This document shows, piece after piece, positions 43,295 to 52,372 of a stretch of 64,000 bases of DNA. The stretch covers positions 141,469 through 205,468 of the forward strand of contig JAKLEN010000006.1 in NCBI GenBank assembly GCA_022711665.1. The letters are read 5' to 3'. The position numbers and the translations under genes were made by a program. Each line of letters begins with the position of its first letter. Positions within the stretch are counted from its first letter, which is position 1. Under the pieces are notes generated by a model that was given only the letters and a program-made list of their open reading frames with translations, had not been told where the DNA came from and did not search any database. The DNA is from Acidobacteriota bacterium. Its GTDB lineage: Bacteria; Acidobacteriota; Aminicenantia; Aminicenantales; Saccharicenantaceae.

Positions 43295-44685
43295 TCCTTC
43301 CCGAGGGGCGCCCACTGCCGGGACCTGGAGCCGCGCGAAAGGCGCGTCTCGGTCTTCTTCCCGGTGATGTCCTGCGGCAGGCTGGTCAGGTAGGCCGGAA
43401 ACCCCATGGCCGTGTCCTTGACCTCGACCAGCCAGGCGTCGGGCCGCTTGCCGCTGACGTAGCCCTCATAGACGTCGCCGCCGCCCCTCCGGACCATGAA
43501 CTCGGGATACCAGACGAGATCCCGCCAGTATGGCTCGTCGTCGTTGTAGACGTACCAGACCTTGACCTGGATGATCTTGTTCGGGGACGAGACCCGGGCC
43601 CGGAAGAGGGTGCCGCCCTCGACCGGATAGCCGCCCCAGACGAACCCGGCTTCGACCGGGCGCCAGCTCAGGCCGTCGATGCGCGCGAGCGGCCGGCCGT
43701 CGAAGACGTGGGAGACCCACATCTGCCAGTCGAGGAAATGCTTCTCGGACATCGAGGAGTGGCGGTAGTTGGGGACCATCTCGATGGCCCAAGCTCCCTG
43801 CATGATGTCCTGGATGCGGTTGATGCCGTACATCCTGTAGCCGTCCTCGTTGGTCCCGCCGATGTAGAGGACCCGGGCCCGGACGTCGGCCCGGGAGTAG
43901 GCCGGCGAGACGGCCCGCCACGGGGCCTGGTCCAGGCTCTCGAACGTCGATTCGTTGCCCATGTAGACGACGCCGGCGATCCGCTCCGGGTCGGCCGCGG
44001 CCGCGGTGTAGGCGGACGTCGCCCGCTTGCTATGGCCGCCGATGACGGCCCGGATCTCGGCCGGCGGAATGTTCAGTATCCCGGCCATGACGTCGAGGGC
44101 CCGGAGGTAGGGGATGGCCAGCCGGAAGTAGGCGTGGTCGGCCGGGTCGCCGCTGGCCCGCCGCCGGTCGCCCAGGAAGCCGATGGAGATCTCCTGCCCG
44201 CCCGTGCCGTCGTATTCGCCCGGCACCGGGCAGATCATCGTCGGGCGCCCGGTCCGGGCGGCGATGGGCTCGCCGTAGTTGCCGACGTAGGAATCCCGCC
44301 ACGGACCGGTCGCCAGATCGTCCCAGCTCCGCTGGCCGACGATGACGACCTCGCCGCGGCGCGCCCCCGTCTTCGCCGCCCCGGCGCCGGCCGGCAGGAA
44401 GACGACGCACGGATGGCCCCACTTCTTCCCGTCGATCTCCTGCGAATAGAACTTGACCTCGAGGCGCCGCAGCTTCAGCCGCGGATCGGTATCCGAGGAG
44501 ATCAAGGCGTCGCTCTCGATCCGGACCTCGAGCGGCGGCAGCGTCGGGCGGATGCTCTCCCAGATCTGCCGGGGGGACGTTCCGGAGGGCTGGAGCCTGG
44601 CGGGAGCCGCCGGGCCGGTCGTGCCCGCGCCGACGAGCAGCGCGATGGCTGAGGCCGAGGTGCGCCAGAGTCGGTTCGGCTTCAT
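43291..44685 (-). CDS. Exported alpha/beta hydrolase of PqaA-like type, copy 1
   Basis: 464 residues with a signal peptide (about 1-28). The alpha/beta-hydrolase pattern includes the nucleophile elbow GGHSKRA with Ser219, then VYMGNEST, YIGGTNEDGYRM (possible acid loop) and PNYRHSS with a candidate catalytic His. The order and spacing resemble the PhoPQ-activated pathogenicity-related (PqaA) family, which is largely uncharacterised. Residues 1-120 and the last 110 residues are beta-rich additions. It is 15 bp downstream of a paralogue with about 40-50 percent similarity by eye and in the same unit as the LacI regulator. Substrate unknown; an ester on the glycan is possible. Confidence 0.82.
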   Translation of the reverse strand: MKPNRLWRTSASAIALLVGAGTTGPAAPARLQPSGTSPRQIWESIRPTLPPLEVRIESDALISSDTDPRLKLRRLEVKFYSQEIDGKKWGHPCVVFLPAGAGAAKTGARRGEVVIVGQRSWDDLATGPWRDSYVGNYGEPIAARTGRPTMICPVPGEYDGTGGQEISIGFLGDRRRASGDPADHAYFRLAIPYLRALDVMAGILNIPPAEIRAVIGGHSKRATSAYTAAAADPERIAGVVYMGNESTFESLDQAPWRAVSPAYSRADVRARVLYIGGTNEDGYRMYGINRIQDIMQGAWAIEMVPNYRHSSMSEKHFLDWQMWVSHVFDGRPLARIDGLSWRPVEAGFVWGGYPVEGGTLFRARVSSPNKIIQVKVWYVYNDDEPYWRDLVWYPEFMVRRGGGDVYEGYVSGKRPDAWLVEVKDTAMGFPAYLTSLPQDITGKKTETRLSRGSRSRQWAPLGKD

Positions 44686-44700
44686 GCGGGAACCTCCTGA

Positions 44701-46053
44701 TCAGGGTCCCTGGCTCTTGACCGCGGCTGTCTTCGGCTCCCAGTTCCGGGAGCGGGAGCCCCTCGAGACCCGTTCCTTCGTTTCTTTATGGGTGATGTCC
44801 TGCGGCAGGCTGGTGACGTAGCCGGCGAAACCGGCGGCCAGGTCCTTGACCTCGATGAACCAGGCGTCGGGGAGCTTGCCCGGGACGAAGGCCCGATAGG
44901 CGTCTCCGGAGCCCTCGAGCGGCGCCGGGTACCACATGAGATCGCGCCAGAAGGGAACGTCGTCGCAGTAGACGTACCAGACCTTGGCCAGAAGGATCTT
45001 GTTCGGCGACTCGATCCGGGCCCGGAACTCCGTGCCCTCCGGAGTCTCGGTCCAGGCGAGATCGCCGATGCGGGTCAGGGGCCGGCCGTCGAAAACGTGG
45101 GCGATCCACATCTGCCAATCGAGGATCTGGATCTCGGATGACGCGGCGTGGCGGTAATTGGGGATGAGCTCGATCGTCCAGGGGCGTTTCATCTTCTCCT
45201 GGAGGCGGGCGACGTTGAACATCCGGTAGCCGTCCTCGTTGGTGGCCCCGAGATAGAGGACCGGGCAGGCGACGGACTCCTGGCTGCGGACCGGCGAGAT
45301 GGGCTCCCAGAACTTGCCTTCATAGCTGGCGAAGGTCGATTCCATGCCCATGAAGACGACGCCGGCCACGCGGACCGGATCCATGGCCGCGGCGTTGAAG
45401 GCCGCCGGCGCCCGCTTGCTGTGGCCGCCGATGACGGCCCGGATCTTCTCCTCGCCGAGGATCCCGGCGAAGACGTCCAGGGCCCGGAGATAGGGGACGG
45501 CGAAGCGGAAGTACTGATGGTTGATCGGGTCCCCGGTGTCCTCGAGCTCGGCCCGGAGGAAATAGACCCAGCTGCTCTCGCCGTTCTGCCCGTCGTACTC
45601 GCCCGGGATGGGCAGGACCATGGTCGGGTAGCCGGTCCGGGCGGCGATCGGCTCGCCGTAGTTCGCGACGGTCGTCGGGTCGCCGCAGGCGTTGGCCACG
45701 ACGACGACCTTGCCCTTCCGCCCGGGGTCCCGGAGGACGGCCGGATCGGCGGGCATGTGGATGACCGCGGTATGGGTCATCCGCCGCTCCCACTGGCCGA
45801 CGACCTGGCTGGTGAACCGGACCTCCACCCGCCGCAGCTCGAGGCGGGGGTCGGTGTCCGAACGGACGACGCGGTCGCTCGTCACCTGGTAGGAAAAGGG
45901 CGGCATCGACGCCCGGCAGCGATCCCAGAGCCGGCGCAGGGTCGGCCCGTCCTCCGTTGGCTCTGTCCCGGCCGGAAAGGCCGGCGCCCGGAAGGAGAGG
46001 AGCGTCATCAGGGCGCAGAACCCGAGGAGCAGCCGCCGAGCCCCTTCGCTCAT
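44701..46053 (-). CDS. Exported alpha/beta hydrolase of PqaA-like type, copy 2
   Basis: 450 residues, signal peptide about 1-27. It keeps the features of the neighbouring copy: RRVEVRFTSQ, NYGEPIAARTGYPTM, PGEYDGQNGE, GGHSKRA with Ser212, YLGATNEDGYRM and PNYRHAA. It starts 11 bp after the lacI stop codon and very likely shares its mRNA, so it is autoregulated with LacI. The family reaction is not established. Confidence 0.82.
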   Translation of the reverse strand: MSEGARRLLLGFCALMTLLSFRAPAFPAGTEPTEDGPTLRRLWDRCRASMPPFSYQVTSDRVVRSDTDPRLELRRVEVRFTSQVVGQWERRMTHTAVIHMPADPAVLRDPGRKGKVVVVANACGDPTTVANYGEPIAARTGYPTMVLPIPGEYDGQNGESSWVYFLRAELEDTGDPINHQYFRFAVPYLRALDVFAGILGEEKIRAVIGGHSKRAPAAFNAAAMDPVRVAGVVFMGMESTFASYEGKFWEPISPVRSQESVACPVLYLGATNEDGYRMFNVARLQEKMKRPWTIELIPNYRHAASSEIQILDWQMWIAHVFDGRPLTRIGDLAWTETPEGTEFRARIESPNKILLAKVWYVYCDDVPFWRDLMWYPAPLEGSGDAYRAFVPGKLPDAWFIEVKDLAAGFAGYVTSLPQDITHKETKERVSRGSRSRNWEPKTAAVKSQGP

Positions 46054-46064
46054 CGGGGCCTCTT

Positions 46065-47060
46065 TCAGGCGATCCGGTAGAGGCTGAGGTCGATCGGGAT
46101 GGTCACGTGGTCGTGCGTCCCGAGAGGATCCTCGATGCCTCTCAGGAGCAGCGAGACCGCCGTGTCGGCCAGCTTTTCCCGGTTCTGGCTGGCGCAGACG
46201 AGGGGCCTCTTGAACATGCCGCAGTACGGCGAGATGTCGAAGGCGGACATCAGGATCCGGTCCGCGGTCTTGAGCTCGTGCGTCTGGACGGTCTTCATGG
46301 CGCCCAGGAAGACGAGGTTGTTGACGCAGAAGACGGCCCTGATGTCCGGCGAGCGGGCCAGGAGATCGGTCATCATCTTCTCACCGGCCGCCGGCGAGTA
46401 GCCCTCGTTGAGGACCAGGTCGTTGTCGATCGGCAGGCCCTGGCGCTCGAAGGCCTTCCGGAACCCCCAGAAGCGCACCGTGTTGACGTAGGTCCCCGGC
46501 ACGCCGCCGAGGAAGGCGATGCGCGTGAAGCCCAGACGGAGCAGGGCCGAGGCCATCTGGTCGGCGGCCTGCTCGTTGGAGCTCGTGACCCAGGGCATGT
46601 CCGTTTCGTAGAAGGTGCGGTCGATGAGAACGACCGACCGCCTGCGGCGGATCTCCTCCAGGCCGGGCCATTCCTCGGTATGGACAGGCGCGATGATGAT
46701 GCCGTCGACCCGGCGGTCGACGAGGACCTGGAGGTAGAACTCCTCGTTCTCCGAGATCTCGTCGGTGTTGCAGAGGATGGTGCTGTAGCCGTGGCCGCGG
46801 AGCTTGCGCTCTATCCGCCAGGCCAGCTCGCCGAAGAAGGGGTTCTGGATATCCGGGACGATGAGCCCGATGGTGTAGGTCTTCCTCATCCGCAGGCTCT
46901 GCGCCAGCATGTTCGGCCGGTAGTTGATCTCCTTGGCGGCCTCCATGATGGCGTCGCGCGTCGGATCCGAGATCCGGAACTCCTTGGCCTTGCCGTTGAG
47001 GACCCTGGAGATCGTCGAATAGGAGAACCCGGTTCGTTCCTGGATCCTCTTAATGCTCAT
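46065..47060 (-). CDS. LacI-family transcriptional regulator
   Basis: 331 residues, start at 47060 after GGAGG. The N-terminal helix-turn-helix reads KRIQERTGFSYSTISRVLNGK, with a hinge helix at NMLAQSLRMRKT. A periplasmic-binding-protein-like sugar-sensing domain follows (TIGLIVPDIQNPFFGELAWRIE, DGIIIAPV, IAFLGG). It is transcribed together with two PqaA-like hydrolases and divergent from the sugar ABC transporter operon. Its promoter and that of the transporter share tandem CAAWCGWTTG sites, which also occur at the TonB operon and the GH172 lipoprotein gene. It most likely represses all four until a sugar binds. Confidence 0.94.
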   Translation of the reverse strand: MSIKRIQERTGFSYSTISRVLNGKAKEFRISDPTRDAIMEAAKEINYRPNMLAQSLRMRKTYTIGLIVPDIQNPFFGELAWRIERKLRGHGYSTILCNTDEISENEEFYLQVLVDRRVDGIIIAPVHTEEWPGLEEIRRRRSVVLIDRTFYETDMPWVTSSNEQAADQMASALLRLGFTRIAFLGGVPGTYVNTVRFWGFRKAFERQGLPIDNDLVLNEGYSPAAGEKMMTDLLARSPDIRAVFCVNNLVFLGAMKTVQTHELKTADRILMSAFDISPYCGMFKRPLVCASQNREKLADTAVSLLLRGIEDPLGTHDHVTIPIDLSLYRIA

Positions 47061-47077
47061 GGGCCCTCCTCAGAGAA

Positions 47078-47139
47078 CAATCGTTTGGCGCAATCATTTA
47101 TTCTGTGTTATAGTTAAACCAATCGCCGGCCGTTGTCAA
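47078..47139. promoter_or_regulatory. Divergent promoters of lacI and the ABC operon with tandem LacI operators
   Basis: CAATCGTTTG at 47078-47087 and CAATCATTTA at 47091-47100 are spaced 13 bp, as at the TonB operon. On the + strand TTGGCG (47085-47090) and TATAGT (47109-47114), 18 bp apart, form the ABC promoter with the operator on its -35. On the minus strand TTGACA (47134-47139) and TATAAC (47107-47112) have a long 21-bp spacer. Confidence 0.78.
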
Positions 47140-47184
47140 GGCGATCGAGGCGCTCGCTCCGGCCGGGTAGAGACGCAAAGAACG

Positions 47185-48735
47185 ATGAACGGACAGACCG
47201 CAGGAACGAACCTTCCGCCCCCCGTCGTCGCCATGACCGGGATCAGGAAGGAATTCGCGGGCGTCCCCGTCCTCAAGGACGTCGAGTGGGAGCTGCGGCC
47301 GGGCGAAGTCCATATCCTGGCCGGAGAGAACGGGGCCGGCAAGAGCACGCTCATCAAGATCCTGGCCGGCGTGCACACTGACTACGAAGGGGAGATCCGC
47401 CTGGCCGGCCGCCGGGTCCGGTTCCGGCGGCCCCACGACGCCGCCCGCCTCGGCATCGCCGCGATCCATCAGGACATCGCGGTCGTACCGTCGCTCAGCG
47501 TCCGCGACAATATCTTCCTCGGCCGCGAGATCGTCCGGCGGCGCGGCTGGGTTCGCTTCGGGCCGGAGCGGGCCCGGGCCCGGAAGATCCTGGACCGGCT
47601 CGGGCTCGACCTCGACGTCTCCCGGCCGCTCGGGGACTTCCCGGTCTCCGTCCGGCAGCTGGTCGAGATCGCCAAGGCGCTCGTCAACGAGGCCCGGGTC
47701 ATCATCATGGACGAGCCGACCAGCGCCCTCAACGAGACCGAGGCCGGCCGGCTGTTCGAGATCATCCGCGGTCTGAAAAGCCAGGGCTGCGCCGTGGTCT
47801 TCATTTCCCACCGCCTCGAAGAGATCTACCGGATCGGCGACAGGATCACCGTCCTGCGGGACGGCCGGTTCATCGGCACGTTCGCCGCCGCCGATCTCGG
47901 CCCCGAGCGGCTGATCGAGCAGATGGTCGGGCGCGAGCTCGGCGGGCTCTTCCCGCCCCGCGAGGCGCGGTCCGGGGAGCTGCTGCTGCGGGCCGAGGGC
48001 ATCTCGGTCCCCGATCCGGGCGGCGTCCGGCCCTGGGCCGTGGAAGACCTGTCGTTCGACCTCCGCGAGGGGGAGATCCTCGGCGTCGCCGGCCTCCGGG
48101 GCTCGGGCAACAGCGAGCTCTTCCACGGCCTGTTCGGGGCCTGCGGCGGCCGAGTCCGCGGCCGCATCCGGCTGGCCGGCAAGGAGTACGTTCCCCGCTC
48201 CCCGGGCCAGGCCCTCCGCCGCGGCCTGGCGCTCCTGACCAACGACCGCAAGGCCTCGGGGCTCGTCCCGACCATGAGCGTTGGCCGCAACATCTCCCTG
48301 GCCTCGCTCGAGGCCCTCTCGCCGGGGGGCTGGATCAGGGAGCGCCGCGAAGCCGAATCGGCCCGCCGGCACATCGGCGCCCTGGGCATCAAGGTCCGCT
48401 CGGCCGAGCAGGACATCCTGACGCTGTCCGGCGGGAACCAGCAGAAGGTCCTCCTGGCCCGCTGGATCGAGACCTCTCCCAAGGTCCTCCTTCTCGACGA
48501 ACCGACGATCGGCATCGACGTCGGCGCCAAGAACGAGATCTACCGGCTGCTCAACGCCTGGACCTCCGCCGGCAAGGGCATCCTCCTGATCACCTCGGAG
48601 CTGCCGGAGCTTCTGGCCCTCTCGGACCGCATCCTGGTCCTGCACCGGGGCCGGCTCATGGGAGAGTTCGACCGCCGGGAGGCGACCCAGGAGCTCATCA
48701 TCGCGGCGGCCATGGGCAAGGAGAAACGATCATGA
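47185..48735 (+). CDS. Sugar ABC transporter ATP-binding protein (RbsA/XylG type)
   Basis: 516 residues from the ATG at 47185; the frame is open upstream but over the operators. Two ABC domains are fused. The first has GENGAGKSTL (Walker A), the signature-like VSVRQLVEIAKAL and DEPTSAL. The second has a degenerate P-loop GLRGSGNSEL, the intact signature LSGGNQQKVLLAR and LLDEPTIGID. This layout is typical of importers for ribose, xylose, galactose or arabinose-like monosaccharides. It overlaps the permease gene by 4 bases. The ribosome site is weak. Confidence 0.94.
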   Translation: MNGQTAGTNLPPPVVAMTGIRKEFAGVPVLKDVEWELRPGEVHILAGENGAGKSTLIKILAGVHTDYEGEIRLAGRRVRFRRPHDAARLGIAAIHQDIAVVPSLSVRDNIFLGREIVRRRGWVRFGPERARARKILDRLGLDLDVSRPLGDFPVSVRQLVEIAKALVNEARVIIMDEPTSALNETEAGRLFEIIRGLKSQGCAVVFISHRLEEIYRIGDRITVLRDGRFIGTFAAADLGPERLIEQMVGRELGGLFPPREARSGELLLRAEGISVPDPGGVRPWAVEDLSFDLREGEILGVAGLRGSGNSELFHGLFGACGGRVRGRIRLAGKEYVPRSPGQALRRGLALLTNDRKASGLVPTMSVGRNISLASLEALSPGGWIRERREAESARRHIGALGIKVRSAEQDILTLSGGNQQKVLLARWIETSPKVLLLDEPTIGIDVGAKNEIYRLLNAWTSAGKGILLITSELPELLALSDRILVLHRGRLMGEFDRREATQELIIAAAMGKEKRS

Positions 48736-49736
48736 CTCTGCGGTTCGCCGACGATTCCCGGGCGGGACGCTTCCTCCGGTCGCCCTCGGCCCGGGCCCTG
48801 GCCGCCCTGGCCCTGGTGGTCCTCATCGGGGCGATCTTCAACGCCGACGGCGCGTTCTTCCGCTGGCACACGCACCGGGACATGCTCCGCCACATCTCGG
48901 TCTTCGGCATCCTGGCCTGCGGCATGACGCTGGTCATCATCACCTCGGGGATCGACCTGGCCGTGGGCAGCGTGCTGGGCCTGTCCGCGGTCCTGTTCTC
49001 GCTTTTCTCCCTCCAGCTCGGCTGGCCGGCCTGGCTGGCCATCCTGGCCTGCCTTCTCGCCGGGGCGGCCTGCGGCCTGACCTCCGGCGGGCTGGTGGCC
49101 AAGTTCAGGCTGCAGCCGTTCATCGCCACCCTGGCCATGATGGTCTTCGCCCGGGGACTGGCCAAGTGGATCTCGGGCGGCCGCAAGATCTCGACGGCCG
49201 TCCAGCTGGCCGACGGCCGCTTCGAGTACCGGGAAGTCCCACCGGTCTTCAAGGTCATCGGCTCGAAGCTCTTCGCCGAGAACATCGCCGTCGTCACCAT
49301 CATTTTCCTGGCCTGCGTCCTGGTCTGCTACGTGCTCCTGGCCAAGCTCCGCTGGGGGCGCCATCTCTATGCCATCGGCGGCAACGAAGAAGCGGCGCGG
49401 CTCTCGGGCGTGCCCGTGGCGCGGACCAAGCTCCTGGCCTACGGGCTCGGCGGCCTCCTGTCCGCGGTCGCCGGCATCTGCCACGCCGTCCAGGAGCAGC
49501 AGGGCGATCCCGAGGCGGGATCGAGCTACGAGTTGACGGCCATCGCCATCGTCGTCATCGGGGGGACGAACATGAACGGCGGCAAGGGCGGCATGGGCCT
49601 GACCCTGATCGGCGCCATGACCATCGGCTACCTGGAGAAGATCCTGAGCATCAACGCCGTGGGCGAGGCCACCCGGCTGATGCTGACGGGTTTGATCATC
49701 GTTGGAGCGGTGCTCTTCCAGCGGCACCGGAAATGA
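48732..49736 (+). CDS. Sugar ABC transporter permease (RbsC type)
   Basis: 334 residues with about eight to ten membrane helices and the family motif ITSGIDLAVGSVLGLSAV. Also seen are VAKFRLQPFIATLAMM, YAIGGNEEAARLSGV and GTNMNGGKGG. The region around 150-185 is longer and more polar than in E. coli RbsC, an extra loop also found in some arabinose or fructose permeases of this class. It overlaps the ATPase gene (ATGA) and is 30 bp before the binding protein gene. Confidence 0.94.
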   Translation: MTLRFADDSRAGRFLRSPSARALAALALVVLIGAIFNADGAFFRWHTHRDMLRHISVFGILACGMTLVIITSGIDLAVGSVLGLSAVLFSLFSLQLGWPAWLAILACLLAGAACGLTSGGLVAKFRLQPFIATLAMMVFARGLAKWISGGRKISTAVQLADGRFEYREVPPVFKVIGSKLFAENIAVVTIIFLACVLVCYVLLAKLRWGRHLYAIGGNEEAARLSGVPVARTKLLAYGLGGLLSAVAGICHAVQEQQGDPEAGSSYELTAIAIVVIGGTNMNGGKGGMGLTLIGAMTIGYLEKILSINAVGEATRLMLTGLIIVGAVLFQRHRK

Positions 49737-49766
49737 ACGTCCAGCGGCATGGATGAAGGAGTCATC

Positions 49767-50726
49767 ATGAAGGCTAAGACCCTACTCGGGCCAGCGCTCG
49801 GCCTGCTCCTCCTGGCGGGGACCTTCACGGCCTGCGGCCGGGACCGGGCCCCCTCGAAGGCCGGGGCGGCCAAGTGGACGATCGGCGTCAGCCAGTGCAA
49901 TCTGGGCGAGCCCTGGCGCGTCCAGATGAACCAGGATATCCGCAACGCGGCCCGGGAGCATCCCGAGATCGAGGTCGTCTACAAGGACGCCCAGAACGAT
50001 TCGCTCAGGCAAACGTCCCAGATCGAGGAATACATCAGCGCCGGCGTCGACCTGATAATCGTCTCGCCCAAGGAGGCCGCCCCGCTCACGGCCCCGGTCG
50101 CCGCCGCCTGCCGGAAGGGCATCCCGGTGATCGTCCTGGACCGCCGCGTCCTGGGCGACGAATACACCTGCTTCATCGGGGCCGACAACGTCCGGATCGG
50201 GAAGGCCGCCGGCGAATGGATCGTCAAGCGCCTCGGCGGGCGGGGCCGGATCGTCGAGCTCGAGGGCCTGATGACCTCGACGCCCGGCCAGGACCGGCAT
50301 ACGGGATTCCGGGAAGGGATCAAGGACGGCGGGCTCGAGATCGTCTTCGAGGCCGACATGAAATGGCTCGAACCCGACGCCCGGCGGGAGATGGAATCGG
50401 CGCTGGCCCGGTTCCCGAAAATCGACCTCGTCTATGCCCACAACGACCCGGGGGCCCACGGCGCCTACCTGGCCGCCCAGGCGGCCGGCCGCGAGAAGGA
50501 CATCCTCTTCGTCGGGATCGACGGCCTGCCCCATGAAGGCCAGGTCTACGTCAAGCAGGGCATCCTGGCGGCCAGCTTCGAGTATCCGACGGGCGGCCGC
50601 GAGGCCGTCGAAACGGCCCTGAGGATCCTCAAAGGTGAAACGGTTGACAAGGAGATCACGCTCGATTCGAGGGTCTTTACGCCCGACAACGTCGCGGCCG
50701 GGGGAGAGGTGCTGAAGGGAAACTGA
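49767..50726 (+). CDS. Sugar-binding lipoprotein of the ABC importer (RbsB type)
   Basis: 319 residues starting at 49767 after AAGGAG. A lipobox ends the signal (GTFTACG). The periplasmic binding protein fold is clear: WTIGVSQCNLGEPWRVQMNQDI, ISAGVDLIIVSPKEAAPL, VIVLDRRVLGDEYTCFIGADN, AHNDPGAHGAYLAA, VGIDGLP. This matches the D-ribose/D-xylose/galactofuranose-type binding protein family (peripla_BP_4). VGADN-like and DRR residues line the sugar site. Together with the genes on both sides it forms a complete monosaccharide importer. Confidence 0.94.
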   Translation: MKAKTLLGPALGLLLLAGTFTACGRDRAPSKAGAAKWTIGVSQCNLGEPWRVQMNQDIRNAAREHPEIEVVYKDAQNDSLRQTSQIEEYISAGVDLIIVSPKEAAPLTAPVAAACRKGIPVIVLDRRVLGDEYTCFIGADNVRIGKAAGEWIVKRLGGRGRIVELEGLMTSTPGQDRHTGFREGIKDGGLEIVFEADMKWLEPDARREMESALARFPKIDLVYAHNDPGAHGAYLAAQAAGREKDILFVGIDGLPHEGQVYVKQGILAASFEYPTGGREAVETALRILKGETVDKEITLDSRVFTPDNVAAGGEVLKGN

Positions 50727-50790
50727 TCGGGCCTCACCGTCTAGAGTTGCCACCCGGCCGCGAGCGCGAGAAAGAAAAGAAAGGACCATC

Positions 50791-52317
50791 ATGAAACCCA
50801 CCGTCGATATCTATATCCCCCTGGACAGCCGCCCCGGCCCCAACGCCGCCGTCTGGCCGCTGGCCAGCCGCCAGCTGGCCCATCTGACCGAGGTCATCCG
50901 CAAGTGCGGCGGGCAACCCAACGTGCTCAACCCGGACAAGTTCGTCTCGAGCGTCGCGGAGGGCATGTCGGTCATCCGCCGGGCCCGGGGGGACCGGTTC
51001 ATCAACTTCCTGGCCGCCTGGGCCTATCCCGATTTTTCCGTCAGCCCCATGTGGCAGCTTCCCGCCGGCGTCCCCAAGCTGATGCTCGGCAGTTCCATTC
51101 CCGATTTTCCGGGGGCCGTCGGCCTGCTGGCGGCCCTGGCGGGCACGGCCCATGTCGGCATCCGGACCTCGCGGCTGTTCGTCGAGGATTTCGCCGACGA
51201 GGCCTCGTACGCCGAGGCCATCGAAACCTTCCTCCGGACCGGGTCCTACGAGCCGGCCCTGCCGCCGGCCATCGACGTGCCGGTGACCGACGAGGACCGC
51301 AACGCCGCCCGGGCGGCGGCGCAGGCCCTGCGCGGCTCGATCTACGGCGCCGTCGGACCCCGGTCCATGCAGATGTGGAACAAGGTCTCCGAGGCGGATT
51401 TCCTGCGGACCTTCGGCGCGGCCCGGGAAGGGTTCGACGGGCTCCGGCTCCTGAAGATGGCCGAAGCGGTCCCCCAGGCGCGGGCCGAGGCGGCCCTGCG
51501 CTTCCTCCTCGAGAAGGGCATGCGCCTCGACCTCGGCGCCGATCCGCGCCAACACCTGACCAAGGACATGGTCATCTTCCAGATGAAGGTCTATTTCGCC
51601 CTGCTCGAGCTCAAGGCGCAGTTCGGCCTCGACTACCTGGGCGTCCAGGACCAGCTCGACTGGATCGAGCATTATCCGGCCACCGATCTGGCCCTGGGCC
51701 TGCTGAACAACCGGCTGCGGCCGGAATCGGACGGTGAGACCGTCGTGGCGGCGACCGAGGCCGACGACGGCGCGGCCCTGACGATGCAGGCCCTGAAGCT
51801 CCTCAACGGCGGAGACCCCGTGGGATTCAACGATTTCCGCTATTGGGACGCGGCCAAGGGCCTGTACTGGTTCGTCAACTCGGGCGCCCTGGCCCCGTTC
51901 TTCGCCCAGGGCCGGAACGACACCCTCGAAGGCTCCTGGTCCGCGCGCCAGACCCCCATGTACTTCAAGGAGGGCGGCGGCACGAGCTCCATGGTCGTCC
52001 GGGCGCCCGGCGTCGTCACCTGGGCCCGGTTCTCCTACCGCGACAACGGGATGTATCTCGCGGCCGGCCGCGGCCTGACGGACGTTCCGGACGAGATAGA
52101 GGCCCGGGACCGCTCCGCCCGCTGCGACCCGGAATGGCCGCACTGGTACCTCCGGCTCTGCGGCCGGATCGAATGGCGCCTCAACACCAACCATCCGATG
52201 ACGGCCCTGGGCGATCACCTCGGCCGGCTCAAGGCCCTGGCCGGGGAGCTCGGCCTGCCCTTCGAGTGCTACGATTCGCTGACGCCCGCCGACCTCGAGG
52301 CGGGCCGCAGGATCTGA
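50791..52317 (+). CDS. L-fucose/L-arabinose isomerase-family protein, possible D-arabinose isomerase
   Basis: 508 residues, cytoplasmic, start at 50791. The C-terminal half matches the FucI/AraA isomerase fold: Glu323 in AATEADDGAALTMQ, Asp348 in GFNDFRYW and His468 in NTNHPM, in the order and similar spacing (Glu to Asp 25 residues) of the metal-binding trio of fucose isomerase. L-fucose isomerases also convert D-arabinose to D-ribulose, since the two sugars share configuration. It follows the sugar importer directly, so it probably isomerises the imported monosaccharide. No kinase or aldolase gene is in the window. The N-terminal half is divergent, so substrate is open. Confidence 0.75.
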   Translation: MKPTVDIYIPLDSRPGPNAAVWPLASRQLAHLTEVIRKCGGQPNVLNPDKFVSSVAEGMSVIRRARGDRFINFLAAWAYPDFSVSPMWQLPAGVPKLMLGSSIPDFPGAVGLLAALAGTAHVGIRTSRLFVEDFADEASYAEAIETFLRTGSYEPALPPAIDVPVTDEDRNAARAAAQALRGSIYGAVGPRSMQMWNKVSEADFLRTFGAAREGFDGLRLLKMAEAVPQARAEAALRFLLEKGMRLDLGADPRQHLTKDMVIFQMKVYFALLELKAQFGLDYLGVQDQLDWIEHYPATDLALGLLNNRLRPESDGETVVAATEADDGAALTMQALKLLNGGDPVGFNDFRYWDAAKGLYWFVNSGALAPFFAQGRNDTLEGSWSARQTPMYFKEGGGTSSMVVRAPGVVTWARFSYRDNGMYLAAGRGLTDVPDEIEARDRSARCDPEWPHWYLRLCGRIEWRLNTNHPMTALGDHLGRLKALAGELGLPFECYDSLTPADLEAGRRI

Positions 52318-52372
52318 TCCGGGCCGCGGCGCTGAAGGCCGGGGGACTCGAGGCCCGGGAAAGGGGAGCGAC

